Positions 8,375 through 17,476 are shown, counted from the stretch's first letter. The stretch is DNA of 64,000 nt from Flavobacterium sp. M31R6 (GCF_013284035.1 NZ_CP054141.1:2108001-2172000), one strand, 5' to 3'. Numbers and translations are program-made. The notes: generated by a model from the sequence alone, not told the origin.

Positions 8375-8632
8375 TTAGTCGTAATGATGTCTACATTTCA
8401 CAATTTGAATTTCATCATCGATAAACCTGTAAATTAATCTATGTTCATCATCAATTCTTCTTGACCAAAATCCTGCATACTTGTGTTTCAATGGTTCTGG
8501 CTTTCCTATTCCTTCAAAAGGATTTCTTGAAATATCTTTGAGTAGATCATTTATTTTTTTAACTTTCTTCTTGTCAATTTTTTGCCAATACAAATAATCT
8601 TCCCAAGATTCATCAACAAATACATATTTCAT
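8375..8632 (-). CDS. yoeB: Txe/YoeB-type toxin (mRNA interferase)
   Basis: The 85-residue protein matches the YoeB/Txe family over its whole length: WEDYLYWQKIDKKKVKKINDLL at the N terminus, PFEGIGKPEPLKH in the middle, GFWSRRIDDEHRLIY, and the catalytic C-terminal CRHHYD. YoeB toxins cleave mRNA at the ribosome A site. The stop-to-start gap to the antitoxin gene is one base, with the antitoxin encoded first, which is the usual yefM-yoeB order. Both genes fill cassette 9. Confidence 0.92.
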   Translation of the reverse strand: MKYVFVDESWEDYLYWQKIDKKKVKKINDLLKDISRNPFEGIGKPEPLKHKYAGFWSRRIDDEHRLIYRFIDDEIQIVKCRHHYD

Positions 8633-8633
8633 T

Positions 8634-8888
8634 TTATTCCTCGATTAAGTCTTTAGAAAATGACTTACCACTTTTAAATTTATCAATAGCAGAATCTAAC
8701 CTACTTTCGTTAGTTCTGTTTGATAATTCATAATTTGTCGCAATCAGTGAATTATACTCTTCAAGTGAAATAACAACAATCCCTGAATCTTTTCCACGAT
8801 TTATAATTAGAGTTTCAAAGTTTATTGCTACTCTATCAAAGTAAGATTTAATATCTTTTCTGAAATCTGAAATATTAGCTACTACCAT
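8634..8888 (-). CDS. yefM: YefM/Phd-type antitoxin
   Basis: The 84-residue protein has the Phd/YefM fold signature: NISDFRKDIKSYFDRV, then a strand-rich TLIINRGKDSGIVVISLEEYNSL, and a disordered acidic tail that would bind the toxin. It precedes the YoeB-like toxin gene. Family members neutralise the toxin and repress the shared promoter. As a cassette gene pair it should make loss of the cassette costly and so stabilise the array. Confidence 0.9.
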   Translation of the reverse strand: MVVANISDFRKDIKSYFDRVAINFETLIINRGKDSGIVVISLEEYNSLIATNYELSNRTNESRLDSAIDKFKSGKSFSKDLIEE

Positions 8889-8956
8889 AATTATTATATT
8901 TTGTACAAATGTATGTACAATATTTGGATTTTACGCAATTTTCGTCAAATTATTAC

Positions 8957-9089
8957 CGCTAACGTCTTGGTGCTACACGTGGTTTGGGGCTAAATTAAGC
9001 CCAATTTTCGGATTAACCCAATTCTCACAAATACAAACTAATTTCCCCATAAAGCCAAATGCCCAAATCACTTGTAGCAGCTGTTAGGC
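8957..9089. repeat. attC-like site 10 (variant of type B)
   Basis: The site runs from CGCTAAC to GTTAGGC. Arms GGTGCTACACGTGGTTTGGG and CCCAAATCACTTGTAGCAGC pair with compensating changes relative to type B. Confidence 0.83.
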
Positions 9090-9456
9090 TAGGTTGTGAC
9101 ACAGACGCTGAGCACGAATGAATTTCGATTTCAATTATCGATTCCAATTACGAAAGCCTTTCCGTCTTCCAATTATCGATTCCGATTGCGAATGTATTTC
9201 CGTCTTCCAATTTTCCGCTTCGGATAGTTTTTGCATTACAAATCAACGTTGAAAACCTTCAAATAAACCTCAAAAAAAATCGACAAAAAAATTCCGCCCT
9301 CGGTTGTCCGAAAAGCGGTTCACGTTTGTTTGTCCGCAACAATTAAAAATCAGATTTCGGTTCAAATTTCGGTCAGCTCGGTTTTTGCATCATTAAATTC
9401 TTTTCTGGCTAAATGCCCGATTAAAATTATCTGTTCCTCGTCAACGGAGCAATCTG
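9090..9456. other. ORF-less cassette 10, family N1 copy 3
   Basis: This is a more diverged copy of family N1 (GACGCTGAGCACGAATGA, ATTATCGATTCC twice, GTTCACGTTTGTTTGTCCGC). The hairpin stem is degraded to CCGCCCT...AAAGCGG. Cassette ends GTTAGGCTAGGTTG and CAATCTGGCCTAAC pair. Confidence 0.58.
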
Positions 9457-9588
9457 GCCTAACGTCTTGGCACTACAGCGGGTTTGGGACTAAATTAAGC
9501 CCTATTTTCGGATTTGCCAAATCATCCAAATACAAAACCATCTTTCCATTAAGCCCAATGCCCAAATCCGTTGTAGTGGCTGTTGGCA
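9457..9588. repeat. attC-like site 11 (arm type B)
   Basis: The site runs from GCCTAAC to GTTGGCA with type B arms. Confidence 0.85.
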
Positions 9589-9597
9589 GTAGTACTT

Positions 9598-10548
9598 TTA
9601 ATACGTAACTCGTCGATTTGGAAAATTACTATTATCTTTTATCGTTATAGTTTTATTTACAATGTTCCTTTTAAAATCAATCCAAGTTTTATTCCATAAG
9701 TTGTCAGAAGAATATTCTTTTACTTTATAATCGTATGTTTTAATTATAATGCTTTTTCCTGGTTGTTTATAATATTTGTTTATTTCGATTGATTGAATAT
9801 TATTTAATTTATGAATATCTTTTTTCCAAAACTTTATGCTGTTTTTAATAATTAAATATTCTTTAGTCAATATAAAATAATTCATTTGCGCCGAAAATAT
9901 TTGAACTATTACAATCAAGCTGAATAATATTTTAAAAAAGTCATCTTTAAAGTCATCATTTTTAATAATTCCAATTAATAAACATACAATGAAAACGTAA
10001 AAAGTAATTCCTGTAAAAGAAATTATATGGCTATCGTTGAATTTTATATTTTTAAAATCGCTGTCATTTTTGGTGTCCGTTTCTTTTGATTTATCTGAAA
10101 CAATATTTCCACCTTTTAGGACTGCAAGAAACTTTCTGAATTCAGAAAAATTAGAATATTTGAATGAGTATAAGTCTAACTTTTCTTCATTTTTCATTGT
10201 AATACAGGATCTGTCGGTCAATGCACCATAATATTCTGTAATTTCTGAAATAGTAATTTTTTCGAATTCGTTAATTGGATAAATTTTAGTTTTAAAAAGT
10301 GAAATTATTGAGATGCTAGTTTTATCAATTTTTATTGTTGAAAAATAATTTAAGATTATTAAGAACAAAAAGATACTTAATAAGGTAAAAGTTAATCCAA
10401 TTATTAATCTAGTATCTTTATATTCGTAATCTAAATTTCCATTGATATTAAATAAAAGTATTATCCCAAAGCTTCCTGTTAAGAATACACCAAAAAATAA
10501 CGCTATAAGCAATCGTCTATTATTTCTTTTGATATACAAACTTTCCAT
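9598..10548 (-). CDS. Membrane protein with two PH-like soluble segments
   Basis: The 316-residue protein has two N-terminal transmembrane helices (about 14-33 and 46-68) and two more near 178-220. Each pair is followed by a strand-rich soluble segment (about 70-145 and 225-310). This doubled hairpin-plus-beta-domain layout resembles bacterial PH-domain membrane proteins, but no specific family is recognised. It is the only gene of cassette 11. Confidence 0.6.
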   Translation of the reverse strand: MESLYIKRNNRRLLIALFFGVFLTGSFGIILLFNINGNLDYEYKDTRLIIGLTFTLLSIFLFLIILNYFSTIKIDKTSISIISLFKTKIYPINEFEKITISEITEYYGALTDRSCITMKNEEKLDLYSFKYSNFSEFRKFLAVLKGGNIVSDKSKETDTKNDSDFKNIKFNDSHIISFTGITFYVFIVCLLIGIIKNDDFKDDFFKILFSLIVIVQIFSAQMNYFILTKEYLIIKNSIKFWKKDIHKLNNIQSIEINKYYKQPGKSIIIKTYDYKVKEYSSDNLWNKTWIDFKRNIVNKTITIKDNSNFPNRRVTY

Positions 10549-10584
10549 AATTCAATTAATTCTCTTGATTTCGCTTAGTATTAC

Positions 10585-10716
10585 TGCCAACGTTCTCGCG
10601 CTACAAGCGGTTTGGGATTAAATAAAGCCTAATTTTCGGATTTGCCAAATCTTTCAAATACAAGACCATTTTTAAATTAAGCCAATTGCCCAAATCGCTT
10701 GTAGCGTGTGTTATGG
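10585..10716. repeat. attC-like site 12 (type A variant)
   Basis: The site runs from TGCCAAC to GTTATGG. Inner arms are AGCGGTTTGGG and CCCAAATCGCTT, a compensated variant of type A. Confidence 0.84.
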
Positions 10717-11102
10717 GGCGGTTGTTTTGTCGAAATTACAATTATCACACAAAATTTTCACGCTTCTGTTGGCAAAATCCAATTTTACGTTTCTGCTTTT
10801 CTGCTCGTAATTTTCGGTTTATTATTTTCAATTATTCACTTTTAATTTTTGCGCTAAATTTTTCAAGTTTCTGCTGGCAGATTCCGACTTTCACGTTTCT
10901 GCTTTTCAGATTCCAATTTTCAAGTTTCTGTTGGCAAGTTCCAATTTTCACGCTTCAGTTTTTCGTCTTTTTATTGTCAGATTCCAACTTTCCGACTTCT
11001 GCTGGTGATTCCAATTTTCACGCTTCTGCTTTGTAAATTTTCTGCGAGTTACAAACTTCATTTTCAAATCAGAATTACCTGCGTAATTTCGGCACAACTG
11101 CC
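10717..11102. other. ORF-less cassette 12, family N2 copy 1
   Basis: The body is built of repeated short words (TTTTCACGCTTCTG, TTGGCAAAATCCAA, AAGTTTCTG) with no credible gene. Its ends pair well beyond the core (GGTTGTTTTGTCGAAATTAC with GTAATTTCGGCACAACTG). Cassette 15 is a second copy. Confidence 0.58.
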
Positions 11103-11234
11103 CCATAACGTTCTGGCACTACAGCGGGTTTGGGATTAAATTAAGCCCTATTTTCGGATTTGCCAAATATTCCAAATACAAAACCATTTTTCCATTAAGC
11201 CAAATGCCCAAATCCGTTGTAGTGGCTGTTATGC
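11103..11234. repeat. attC-like site 13 (arm type B)
   Basis: The site runs from CCATAAC to GTTATGC with type B arms. Confidence 0.85.
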
Positions 11235-11267
11235 GTCGTTTTTTTATTTAGTATAATTAATCGTATT

Positions 11268-12020
11268 TTAAATTTTAGGTTTTTTAAATTTGATTTTTTC
11301 TTTATTCCAAATTGTATAATTCGCGGATGCATCCATAATTTCAAATTCAACTTCATAACTATTTTCATCTTCCAAATTAAAAGCACCAGAGCACATTCCG
11401 TGTCCTATACTAATTTTTCCATCATAAGGATTAATATAATATGTGGATGTTTTATTAGACTTGATATTCCTAATAGTTGCTTTTACCAAATATTCAGATT
11501 TGTCTAAAATTGGACAATTGAAAACTACAAATGATGATATCCCACAACCTAAAAAATTGCTTTCATTTTTTATTATGATTGGTTTTGAAGTAAAAGTTGG
11601 TTTTTCATTATCTATATCGTTTGTCACTATGAATTTAAACGGTTCATATTTGTACGTTTCAGAATTAAACTTTTCTAAGTTTTCATTTCCAGGTAAACTG
11701 TCAATTACAAGTGTATATTCTAACCCGATTTTGAGGTTTCTTTCTGGTTTTAAAATAGATTGTGATACATTGTATTGACCTTTATGAAATTCCGTAACAA
11801 TTAAATTGACTTTTTCATTTCCACTCTTTAGGTAAACTAGATATTCCTTGTTAAGAAGTTCAATTATATCTTGGCTTGAATAATAACCACTAATTACAAA
11901 TATTGAATTTTGTTTAATTTTTTTATTTGATGGGAATACTGAAAATCCATTGTCTGCACATTTAGCACTAGAATTGATAACAAACAATAAACTTAAAATT
12001 AGATATATTTTTTCTTTCAT
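11268..12020 (-). CDS. Secreted protein of unknown function, cassette 13
   Basis: I choose the start at 12020 (MKEKIYLILSLLFVINSSAKC) because it gives a standard signal peptide; an ATG 24 bases upstream would add non-signal residues. The exported protein of about 230 residues appears to be mostly beta-strand, with a tract around PTFTSKPIIIKNESNFLGCG suggesting Ig-like or fibronectin-like domains. Three cysteines in the mature part could pair. It is the only gene of its cassette, and no family is recognised. Confidence 0.6.
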   Translation of the reverse strand: MKEKIYLILSLLFVINSSAKCADNGFSVFPSNKKIKQNSIFVISGYYSSQDIIELLNKEYLVYLKSGNEKVNLIVTEFHKGQYNVSQSILKPERNLKIGLEYTLVIDSLPGNENLEKFNSETYKYEPFKFIVTNDIDNEKPTFTSKPIIIKNESNFLGCGISSFVVFNCPILDKSEYLVKATIRNIKSNKTSTYYINPYDGKISIGHGMCSGAFNLEDENSYEVEFEIMDASANYTIWNKEKIKFKKPKI

Positions 12021-12050
12021 TATGAAGTTGATTTTTAGAGGCAAAATGAC

Positions 12051-12182
12051 GCATAACGTTCTCGCGCTACAAGCAGTTTGGGATTAAATTAAGCCCATTA
12101 TTCGGATTTGCCAAATCTTCCAAATACAAAACCGATTTCAAATTAAGCCTAATACCCAAATTGCTTGTAGCGTGTGTTATGC
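12051..12182. repeat. attC-like site 14 (arm type A)
   Basis: The site runs from GCATAAC to GTTATGC with type A arms. Confidence 0.85.
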
Positions 12183-12188
12183 GCTGTG

Positions 12189-13937
12189 TCATGTGATTAT
12201 GTCCGTTATCATCTTTTTAATTGTAATATTTTCCAACTTTATTGCGACTGGGCGAATTATTTCCATACCATTTCTCCAATGCAATTTTTCGTTATAAATA
12301 ATTCCAAGTAGATAATAAGTTTCAGGAACAACTACACCAAGTGTTTCGCAATATTCCAACTTCTTTTTTGTTCCGTGTTCAGAAAGAAATGCGATTTGGT
12401 GTGCTGGGTCAGCAATTTTGTCATAAAGTAAACTTTCTATTTTAACCCTTACAGCAAAACAAATTGCCAAAGGATCAAAATCGGTTTGATTATTCAAATA
12501 TTTTGCAACTTCAGAATTTATCATATCATGAAACTTCTCAGACTTACCCCAAGTTTGAGGTAAACCTAATGCACCAAATTCTGTTGATATATCTGCTGTT
12601 GTTGGATAAAAATGAAAATGGTGTTTGTCCGCTATAGCTTGAATAGTTGGGTCTTCGCGTTTTCTGATCAGAGCTAAAATATTAGGATTTGAAACATACG
12701 GAACATCCTTTAAATAAACGACCTTAAGTTTATGTCTATTGAAGCAAAAATGATTGAAAAATAATGGATCAAGGTGCGTCATCAATATAGGAAAGAAATT
12801 TTTTCCTTTAGCTTTCAATTCGTCAATAAATGAAGTAATGAAGTATTGAAAAGCAATGAGATTCGCGTCATCTAAATAGTCAAAAATCTCGTCTATTATA
12901 AGTATACAGTTTTGTTTATTTAAATGTTTTCGAGCTAATAATAAAAGCGTAATAAAAGATAAGACATCTCTTTGTCCGTTTGAAATTTCATGCGCTTTGG
13001 GCCATTCCACGATCAATTTATTTCCGTCTTCTTTTGGCTTTATCCTAATCCTTGTACTATTTACAGTATTTATGATTTTCTCAAATTCGTCTTTCTCAGA
13101 TAAATAGTGAGTGTACTTAATAGCTTTTTTGAATTCAACTCCTAGTGCCTTTTTTAAGTTAATAATTTGAAAAGATGCTAAGAAAGAGTCAACCTCACTT
13201 ATGATTGTATTATCGAACGCTTGAATTAAACTCGCCAATTTTTTTAGTTCTGCTATCGCTACTAATTGTGGTAGCTTGTTCAGTAATATCCAGTTTTTAA
13301 TTTGTTGAGCTGTGCCTGTTTGAGCTTTGATCTCAATTAACGCATTGTTGATAATTGCCAAATTACCTACTAATTCAAATCTTGAAAAATCGATCGTTGA
13401 TTCGAGTTTATCTAAAAAATTGGATGAATTAAGAAGTTGTGAGATATTTGGTAAAATTTTACCCGAAGTTTCACTGAATACTTTTTTTGCGACGGTGAAA
13501 TTATAGCCAAATTCTTTATTTTGTGGAACAGTATTAACTAAAACTGTTTTCTCGATTTCTAAAGAAGATTTTGCAATTCTTGTTCCATTGATATTTAAAA
13601 TTTTTGCTTTAGCTGTAAGTTGACTATTAATCACGAAAATATCAAACTCATCAGAAATAGTATTTTGTGTATTGTCAGCCAACAATGTTTTAATGGTTCC
13701 AGCATCATCTATTTCTATTTGAATTTCAGGCAAATTTGCTGAATTATTCATATGGTGATGTTTATCATCCAACTCTAGCTTATTTGGCTTCAACGAATCG
13801 AAACCGATACTAAATGAACTTTTTCCGTAACCGTTTGGCGCTACAAAAATATTTGGTTTGTTAGGTAATAAGTCAACGATATAAGATTGATGTTGAATTC
13901 CCTTAACGTTCTTAATTTCTATTTTCTTTATTTTCAT
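12189..13937 (-). CDS. RecF/SMC-like ABC ATPase, candidate defence protein
   Basis: The 582-residue protein has an ABC-type ATPase split by a helical insertion: Walker A APNGYGKS at 33-40, signature-like ISNGQRDV at 318-325, and Walker B ILIIDE at 345-350, followed by a possible D-loop and a switch histidine in MTHLD. The insertion (about 120-300) is helical, as in SMC/RecF/OLD proteins. The region after 400 is unlike known nuclease domains that I can recall. Single-gene ATPases of this form are frequent in anti-phage islands. It fills cassette 14 alone; any role in defence is inferred. Confidence 0.75.
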   Translation of the reverse strand: MKIKKIEIKNVKGIQHQSYIVDLLPNKPNIFVAPNGYGKSSFSIGFDSLKPNKLELDDKHHHMNNSANLPEIQIEIDDAGTIKTLLADNTQNTISDEFDIFVINSQLTAKAKILNINGTRIAKSSLEIEKTVLVNTVPQNKEFGYNFTVAKKVFSETSGKILPNISQLLNSSNFLDKLESTIDFSRFELVGNLAIINNALIEIKAQTGTAQQIKNWILLNKLPQLVAIAELKKLASLIQAFDNTIISEVDSFLASFQIINLKKALGVEFKKAIKYTHYLSEKDEFEKIINTVNSTRIRIKPKEDGNKLIVEWPKAHEISNGQRDVLSFITLLLLARKHLNKQNCILIIDEIFDYLDDANLIAFQYFITSFIDELKAKGKNFFPILMTHLDPLFFNHFCFNRHKLKVVYLKDVPYVSNPNILALIRKREDPTIQAIADKHHFHFYPTTADISTEFGALGLPQTWGKSEKFHDMINSEVAKYLNNQTDFDPLAICFAVRVKIESLLYDKIADPAHQIAFLSEHGTKKKLEYCETLGVVVPETYYLLGIIYNEKLHWRNGMEIIRPVAIKLENITIKKMITDIIT

Positions 13938-13971
13938 AATTGTTTATACGGGGCGGTTTCGAAGACATAGC

Positions 13972-14104
13972 GCATAACGTTCTCGCGCTACAAGCAGTTT
14001 GGGATTAAGGAAGCGTAATCTTTCGGATTTGCCAAATCTTCCAAATACAAACTAATTTTTCCAATTAAGCCAAATCCCCAAATTGCTTGTAGCGTGTGTT
14101 ACTG
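13972..14104. repeat. attC-like site 15 (arm type A)
   Basis: The site runs from GCATAAC to GTTACTG with type A arms. Confidence 0.85.
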
Positions 14105-14470
14105 GTGGCTTGTTTTGTCGAAATTACAATTGAACCGTAAACTTTCACGCTTCTGTTGGCAAAATCCAACTTTCAAGTTTCTGTTTTTAGCTCGTAATTT
14201 TCGGTTTATTATTTTCAATTATTCACTTTTCTATTTATAAATTCTGAGCAAAAAAAGCAGATTCTGCTTTTCAAGTTTCTGTTGGAAAATTCCAATTTTC
14301 ACGCTTTTAATTTTCGGTTCGCAACTTTGGGTGCAATGTTTTTCACATTTCTGTTTTTCAAGTTTCTGCTGGCAAGTTCCAACTTTCACGCTTCTGCTTT
14401 GTAAATTTTCTGCGTAAACAAATGCTTATTTTCTAATTGTTTTTATCTGCGTAATTTCGGCACAAGTCAC
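14105..14470. other. ORF-less cassette 15, family N2 copy 2
   Basis: This is a second copy of the N2 family. It shares TTGTTTTGTCGAAATTACAA, GGTTTATTATTTTCAATTAT and the TTCACGCTTCTG words with cassette 12. The cassette-specific ends differ from copy 1 but remain complementary (GTTACTGGTG / CACCAGTAAC). Confidence 0.58.
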
Positions 14471-14602
14471 CAGTAACGTCTTGGCACTACAGCGGGTTTG
14501 GGACTAAATTAAGCCCTATTTTCGGATTTGCCAAATCTTCCAAGTACAAGATCATTTTTCCATTAAGCCAAATGCCCAAATCCGTTGTAGTGGCTGTTAT
14601 AG
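14471..14602. repeat. attC-like site 16 (arm type B)
   Basis: The site runs from CAGTAAC to GTTATAG with type B arms. Confidence 0.85.
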
Positions 14603-14812
14603 GCAGGCTTTTTTACCATTAACAATATACAAATCAAATTATGGAAGGCATTTTAATTATCACTTTAGAATCAGGTTCAAAATGGAGTTTTTTTTGGAAA
14701 AATTGCAATTTCAACTTTTTGTTTCATCCACGTCATTGGAATTTCCGTTTCAGAGTTAATAAATATAAAGATAGAAAATACGAATACTCAACGCTCGTAA
14801 TTCATTTTCTAT

Positions 14813-15178
14813 TTATTCATTTATTCTGTCCACTAAACCGTGTACGTAAACCTTTAGATTCTCGTTTTCTCCATCGTCTGCACGACTCCAATGTTCTTCT
14901 TCAGAAGAATAAAGATATACGGCGTCGTTTTGAACGATAAACTTTTTATGTGTTTGATTTATTGAATAAACAAACTCAAGCATAAGTTTATAATATTTCT
15001 GTTCGTCTGGTAAATATCCCCAAACGAAGTCATATTGATAAATATCAGCTCCAAAAATATACGCATCTAATTCAATTTTAAGAAAATCATTACCTATACC
15101 ATATCTGACTTCAAATACTAGTGTTTGCTTATTCTTAACCGCTTCTCTAATTATAGAGTCAAAGTCTTGGTTTTTCAT
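14813..15178 (-). CDS. Uncharacterised 121-residue protein, cassette 16
   Basis: This small acidic soluble protein looks like one alpha/beta domain with a central strand-rich part (ADIYQYDFVWGYLPDEQKYYK) and no signal peptide or membrane helix. No family is recognised. The 210 bases between its stop codon and the flanking site hold no clear gene; a plus-strand frame from 14641 overlaps its 3' end and has non-coding composition. It is the only credible gene of the cassette. Confidence 0.55.
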   Translation of the reverse strand: MKNQDFDSIIREAVKNKQTLVFEVRYGIGNDFLKIELDAYIFGADIYQYDFVWGYLPDEQKYYKLMLEFVYSINQTHKKFIVQNDAVYLYSSEEEHWSRADDGENENLKVYVHGLVDRINE

Positions 15179-15230
15179 AGTTTATGTATTTTCTAATAGT
15201 TGTTTATTTACGTTTTTTTCGGAAGCTTGC

Positions 15231-15362
15231 CTATAACGTCCCCGCGCTATAAGCAGTTTGGGACTAAATTAAGCTCTATTTTCGGATTTGCCAAATCTTC
15301 CAAATACAAACCAATTTTTCCATTAAGCCTAATACCCAAATTGCTTGTAGCGTGTGTTACCA
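15231..15362. repeat. attC-like site 17 (arm type A)
   Basis: The site runs from CTATAAC to GTTACCA, type A with one change (CGCTATAAGC). Confidence 0.84.
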
Positions 15363-15368
15363 GCAGGA

Positions 15369-15938
15369 TTAATGTTTACCAATAAGGGGCTTTAATTTGA
15401 AGGCTAATATTTTTTCGACTGTGTTTAAATATTCATTTGGTAATTCTTCAAATTGGACAACTTTTAAATTGATTTTACAATCAATATTTCTAGCCCAATG
15501 AGCAAATTGCAAACCTTGAGTAGAGCCTACATTATAATAACCTAAATGGACTTTTATTCTTCCCGAAAGATGCGACATATTATATTTCTTAGTTAGTCCG
15601 CCACGACGAATCCCGACATAAAGTACGTTACTATCTTTATTACGATTTTTGACAGGAACAGTTCTAGCATTTAAACTTAAGTTTTCTCTTTGACCATCCA
15701 AAAGTTTTTGGAGATTATTGCAAGAATCATTGTTTTCAGTCTCGAACCAATAAATGCAATTATTAATTTTCTTGTCTAAATTACTTAAGATTTCTCCAAA
15801 AACATTATCATTTCTAATGCTAATTTTATAATCTGCAATTTCAGGTAAGTCACTAAGATTAAAAGAAAATGTTTCTGCTTCATTTATAATTTCACAGGCT
15901 AATTCTTCAAATTTTTGCTTAAGTAAAATGGTTTTCAT
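15369..15938 (-). CDS. GIY-YIG-like nuclease domain protein
   Basis: The 189-residue protein has a helical N-terminal region and a C-terminal segment with the order of a GIY-YIG fold: VLYVGIRRGG near residue 108, LSGRIKVHLGY near 124 with the catalytic-type arginine, an HW pair, and a late glutamate in NTVEKILAFKLKPLIGKH. The second YIG element is altered to YVG. GIY-YIG domains nick DNA or RNA. It is the only gene of cassette 17. The domain call is moderately sure; the substrate is unknown. Confidence 0.68.
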   Translation of the reverse strand: MKTILLKQKFEELACEIINEAETFSFNLSDLPEIADYKISIRNDNVFGEILSNLDKKINNCIYWFETENNDSCNNLQKLLDGQRENLSLNARTVPVKNRNKDSNVLYVGIRRGGLTKKYNMSHLSGRIKVHLGYYNVGSTQGLQFAHWARNIDCKINLKVVQFEELPNEYLNTVEKILAFKLKPLIGKH

Positions 15939-15969
15939 AGTTGTAGTTCGTTGTTTTTTAGCATCTTGC

Positions 15970-16102
15970 TGGTAACGTCCCCGCGCTACAAGCAGTTTGG
16001 GACTAAATTAAGCCCATTATTCGGATTTGCCAAATTCTTCCAAATACAAAACCATATTTAAATTAAGCCAAATCCCCAAATTGCTTGTAGCGTGTGTTAG
16101 GG
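15970..16102. repeat. attC-like site 18 (arm type A)
   Basis: The site runs from TGGTAAC to GTTAGGG with type A arms. Confidence 0.85.
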
Positions 16103-16456
16103 TGTGTAGCTTGACGATACTGAGCACGAACGATTAGACTTTCCAATTATCGATTCCAATTACCCAAAGTTTTCCGATTTCCGATTTCCGTTCCAAATAG
16201 TTTCCGTTTTTGAACTACAAACTTCAGTTAAACATCAAAGAAAATCGACAAAAAAATTCCGCTTTCGGTTTTCCATAAAGCAGTTCACGTTTCTTTGTCC
16301 ACAACAATTAAGTTTCAGATTTCGGTTCGAATTTCGGTTCAGATTCGAGTTCAAATTTGAGTTCAGATTTCGGACAGCTCGGTTTCTGCTTCGTTATGTA
16401 TTTTCCGAACTAAAGTTTCTGATTAAAATCGACTGTTGATCGTCAAAAGCTATACA
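16103..16456. other. ORF-less cassette 18, family N1 copy 4
   Basis: This copy is close to cassette 8 (GTGTAGCTTGACGAT start, ATTATCGATTCCAATTACCC, hairpin CCGCTTT...AAAGC). Its terminal inverted repeat, about 22 bases, is the longest seen (TTAGGGTGTGTAGCTTGACG with CGTCAAAAGCTATACACCCT). Confidence 0.6.
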
Positions 16457-16589
16457 CCCTAACGTTCTGGCACTACAGCGGGTTTGGGACTAAATTAAGC
16501 CCTATTTTCGGATTTGCCAAATCATCCCAAATACAAAACCAACTTTCCATTAAACCAATTGCCCAAATCCGTTGTAGTGGCTGTTAGGC
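16457..16589. repeat. attC-like site 19 (arm type B)
   Basis: The site runs from CCCTAAC to GTTAGGC with type B arms. Confidence 0.85.
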
Positions 16590-16600
16590 GATCGGCAATT

Positions 16601-16912
16601 TTAGTGGATTGCTACATTCTGATTTAGTAATTCTACATTAAAATTAATTTTGGCATTTAAGGCCTTAAAAACTTTAATAATTGTGTCAAATCTTGCGTCA
16701 GTTAAGCTATTCTCAATTTTTGAAATTTGAGCTTTTTTTACTCCAACTAATTCTCCTAATTGTTCTTGTGTCAAATTTCGTTCTTTACGAATTTGTTTAA
16801 TTGTTTGGCCAATCAAGTCAATTTTCAATTCGTTTTCAAAATTTTCTCTATTTGTTGTTCCTTTTTCTCCAACGAATTTATCTGTTACTTCATCTAAACT
16901 ATATGTTTTCAT
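16601..16912 (-). CDS. higA: HigA-like XRE-family antitoxin
   Basis: The 103-residue protein carries a Cro/C1-type helix-turn-helix in the middle (IGQTIKQIRKERNLTQEQLGELVGVKKAQISKIE). The N-terminal stretch precedes the HTH, and a short C-terminal strand region (NAKINFNVELL) follows, as in HigA-type antitoxins. It follows the toxin gene by 4 bases; toxin-first order is the hallmark of higBA modules. It should bind the HigB-like toxin and the promoter. It lies in cassette 19. Confidence 0.85.
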   Translation of the reverse strand: MKTYSLDEVTDKFVGEKGTTNRENFENELKIDLIGQTIKQIRKERNLTQEQLGELVGVKKAQISKIENSLTDARFDTIIKVFKALNAKINFNVELLNQNVAIH

Positions 16913-16916
16913 AATC

Positions 16917-17255
16917 TTATTTCTTTTCGTTAAAATATTTTACTCTTAATGATTCTGCTCTTTCAATTTCAACTTTCGGGGTTTTGTCAGTTTTCTTTAT
17001 AATTCCGTGAGTAGAAATCACAACTGTATCTTTTTTGTCTGATTTGTCCCAAAAAGCAAAAAGTCTTAAATATTGCTTGTTGTATAAAGTTCTAAATTCC
17101 CAAATCTCACCATCGAGTTTTTTGAATAATTCATTATCGTTTACGCTTCTCGATTTCCAAATATTATAAAGTATTTTTTCTCTAGATTTTGGGTCTAGAT
17201 TTTCCAAAAACTCTAAAACTGGTTCAAGAAATTCAACTTTAAATTTATAATCCAT
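16917..17255 (-). CDS. higB: HigB-like RelE-superfamily toxin
   Basis: The 112-residue protein matches the phage Gp49-like HigB group of RelE/ParE toxins: FLENLDPKSREKILYNIW, then FKKLDGEIWEFRTLYNKQYLRLFAFW with the basic residues used for RNA cleavage, and a C-terminal HGIIKKTDKTPKVEIERAESL. These toxins cleave mRNA on the ribosome. The gene precedes the XRE antitoxin gene in one two-gene cassette, the second toxin-antitoxin module in the array. Confidence 0.85.
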   Translation of the reverse strand: MDYKFKVEFLEPVLEFLENLDPKSREKILYNIWKSRSVNDNELFKKLDGEIWEFRTLYNKQYLRLFAFWDKSDKKDTVVISTHGIIKKTDKTPKVEIERAESLRVKYFNEKK

Positions 17256-17344
17256 TTTTCACTAATCTTAATTTTCTGTAAAGATATAAGTTTCCTTTTT
17301 AAGAAACAAATGTTATTGATTTCTTTCGGTTGCTCGTTGCTGTC

Positions 17345-17476
17345 GCCTAACGTTCTCGCGCTACAAGCAGTTTGGGGTTAAATTAAGCCTTATCTTCGGA
17401 TTTGCAAAATCTTCCAAATACAAACCAATTTTTCCATTAAGCCAAATCCCCAAATTGCTTGTAGCGTGTGTTAGGC
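17345..17476. repeat. attC-like site 20 (arm type A)
   Basis: The site runs from GCCTAAC to GTTAGGC, both ends matching the integron core consensus RYYYAAC / GTTRRRY exactly; type A arms. Confidence 0.87.

Noticed and set aside
10686..11036. Plus-strand frame of 116 codons in cassette 12
   Set aside because: Its product is a string of Phe/Cys/Ser-rich repeats produced by the repeated words, and it begins in the attC-like site.
14641..14940. Plus-strand frame of 99 codons in cassette 16
   Set aside because: It overlaps the 3' end of a better minus-strand gene and has a Phe/Asn/His-rich composition typical of antisense frames.
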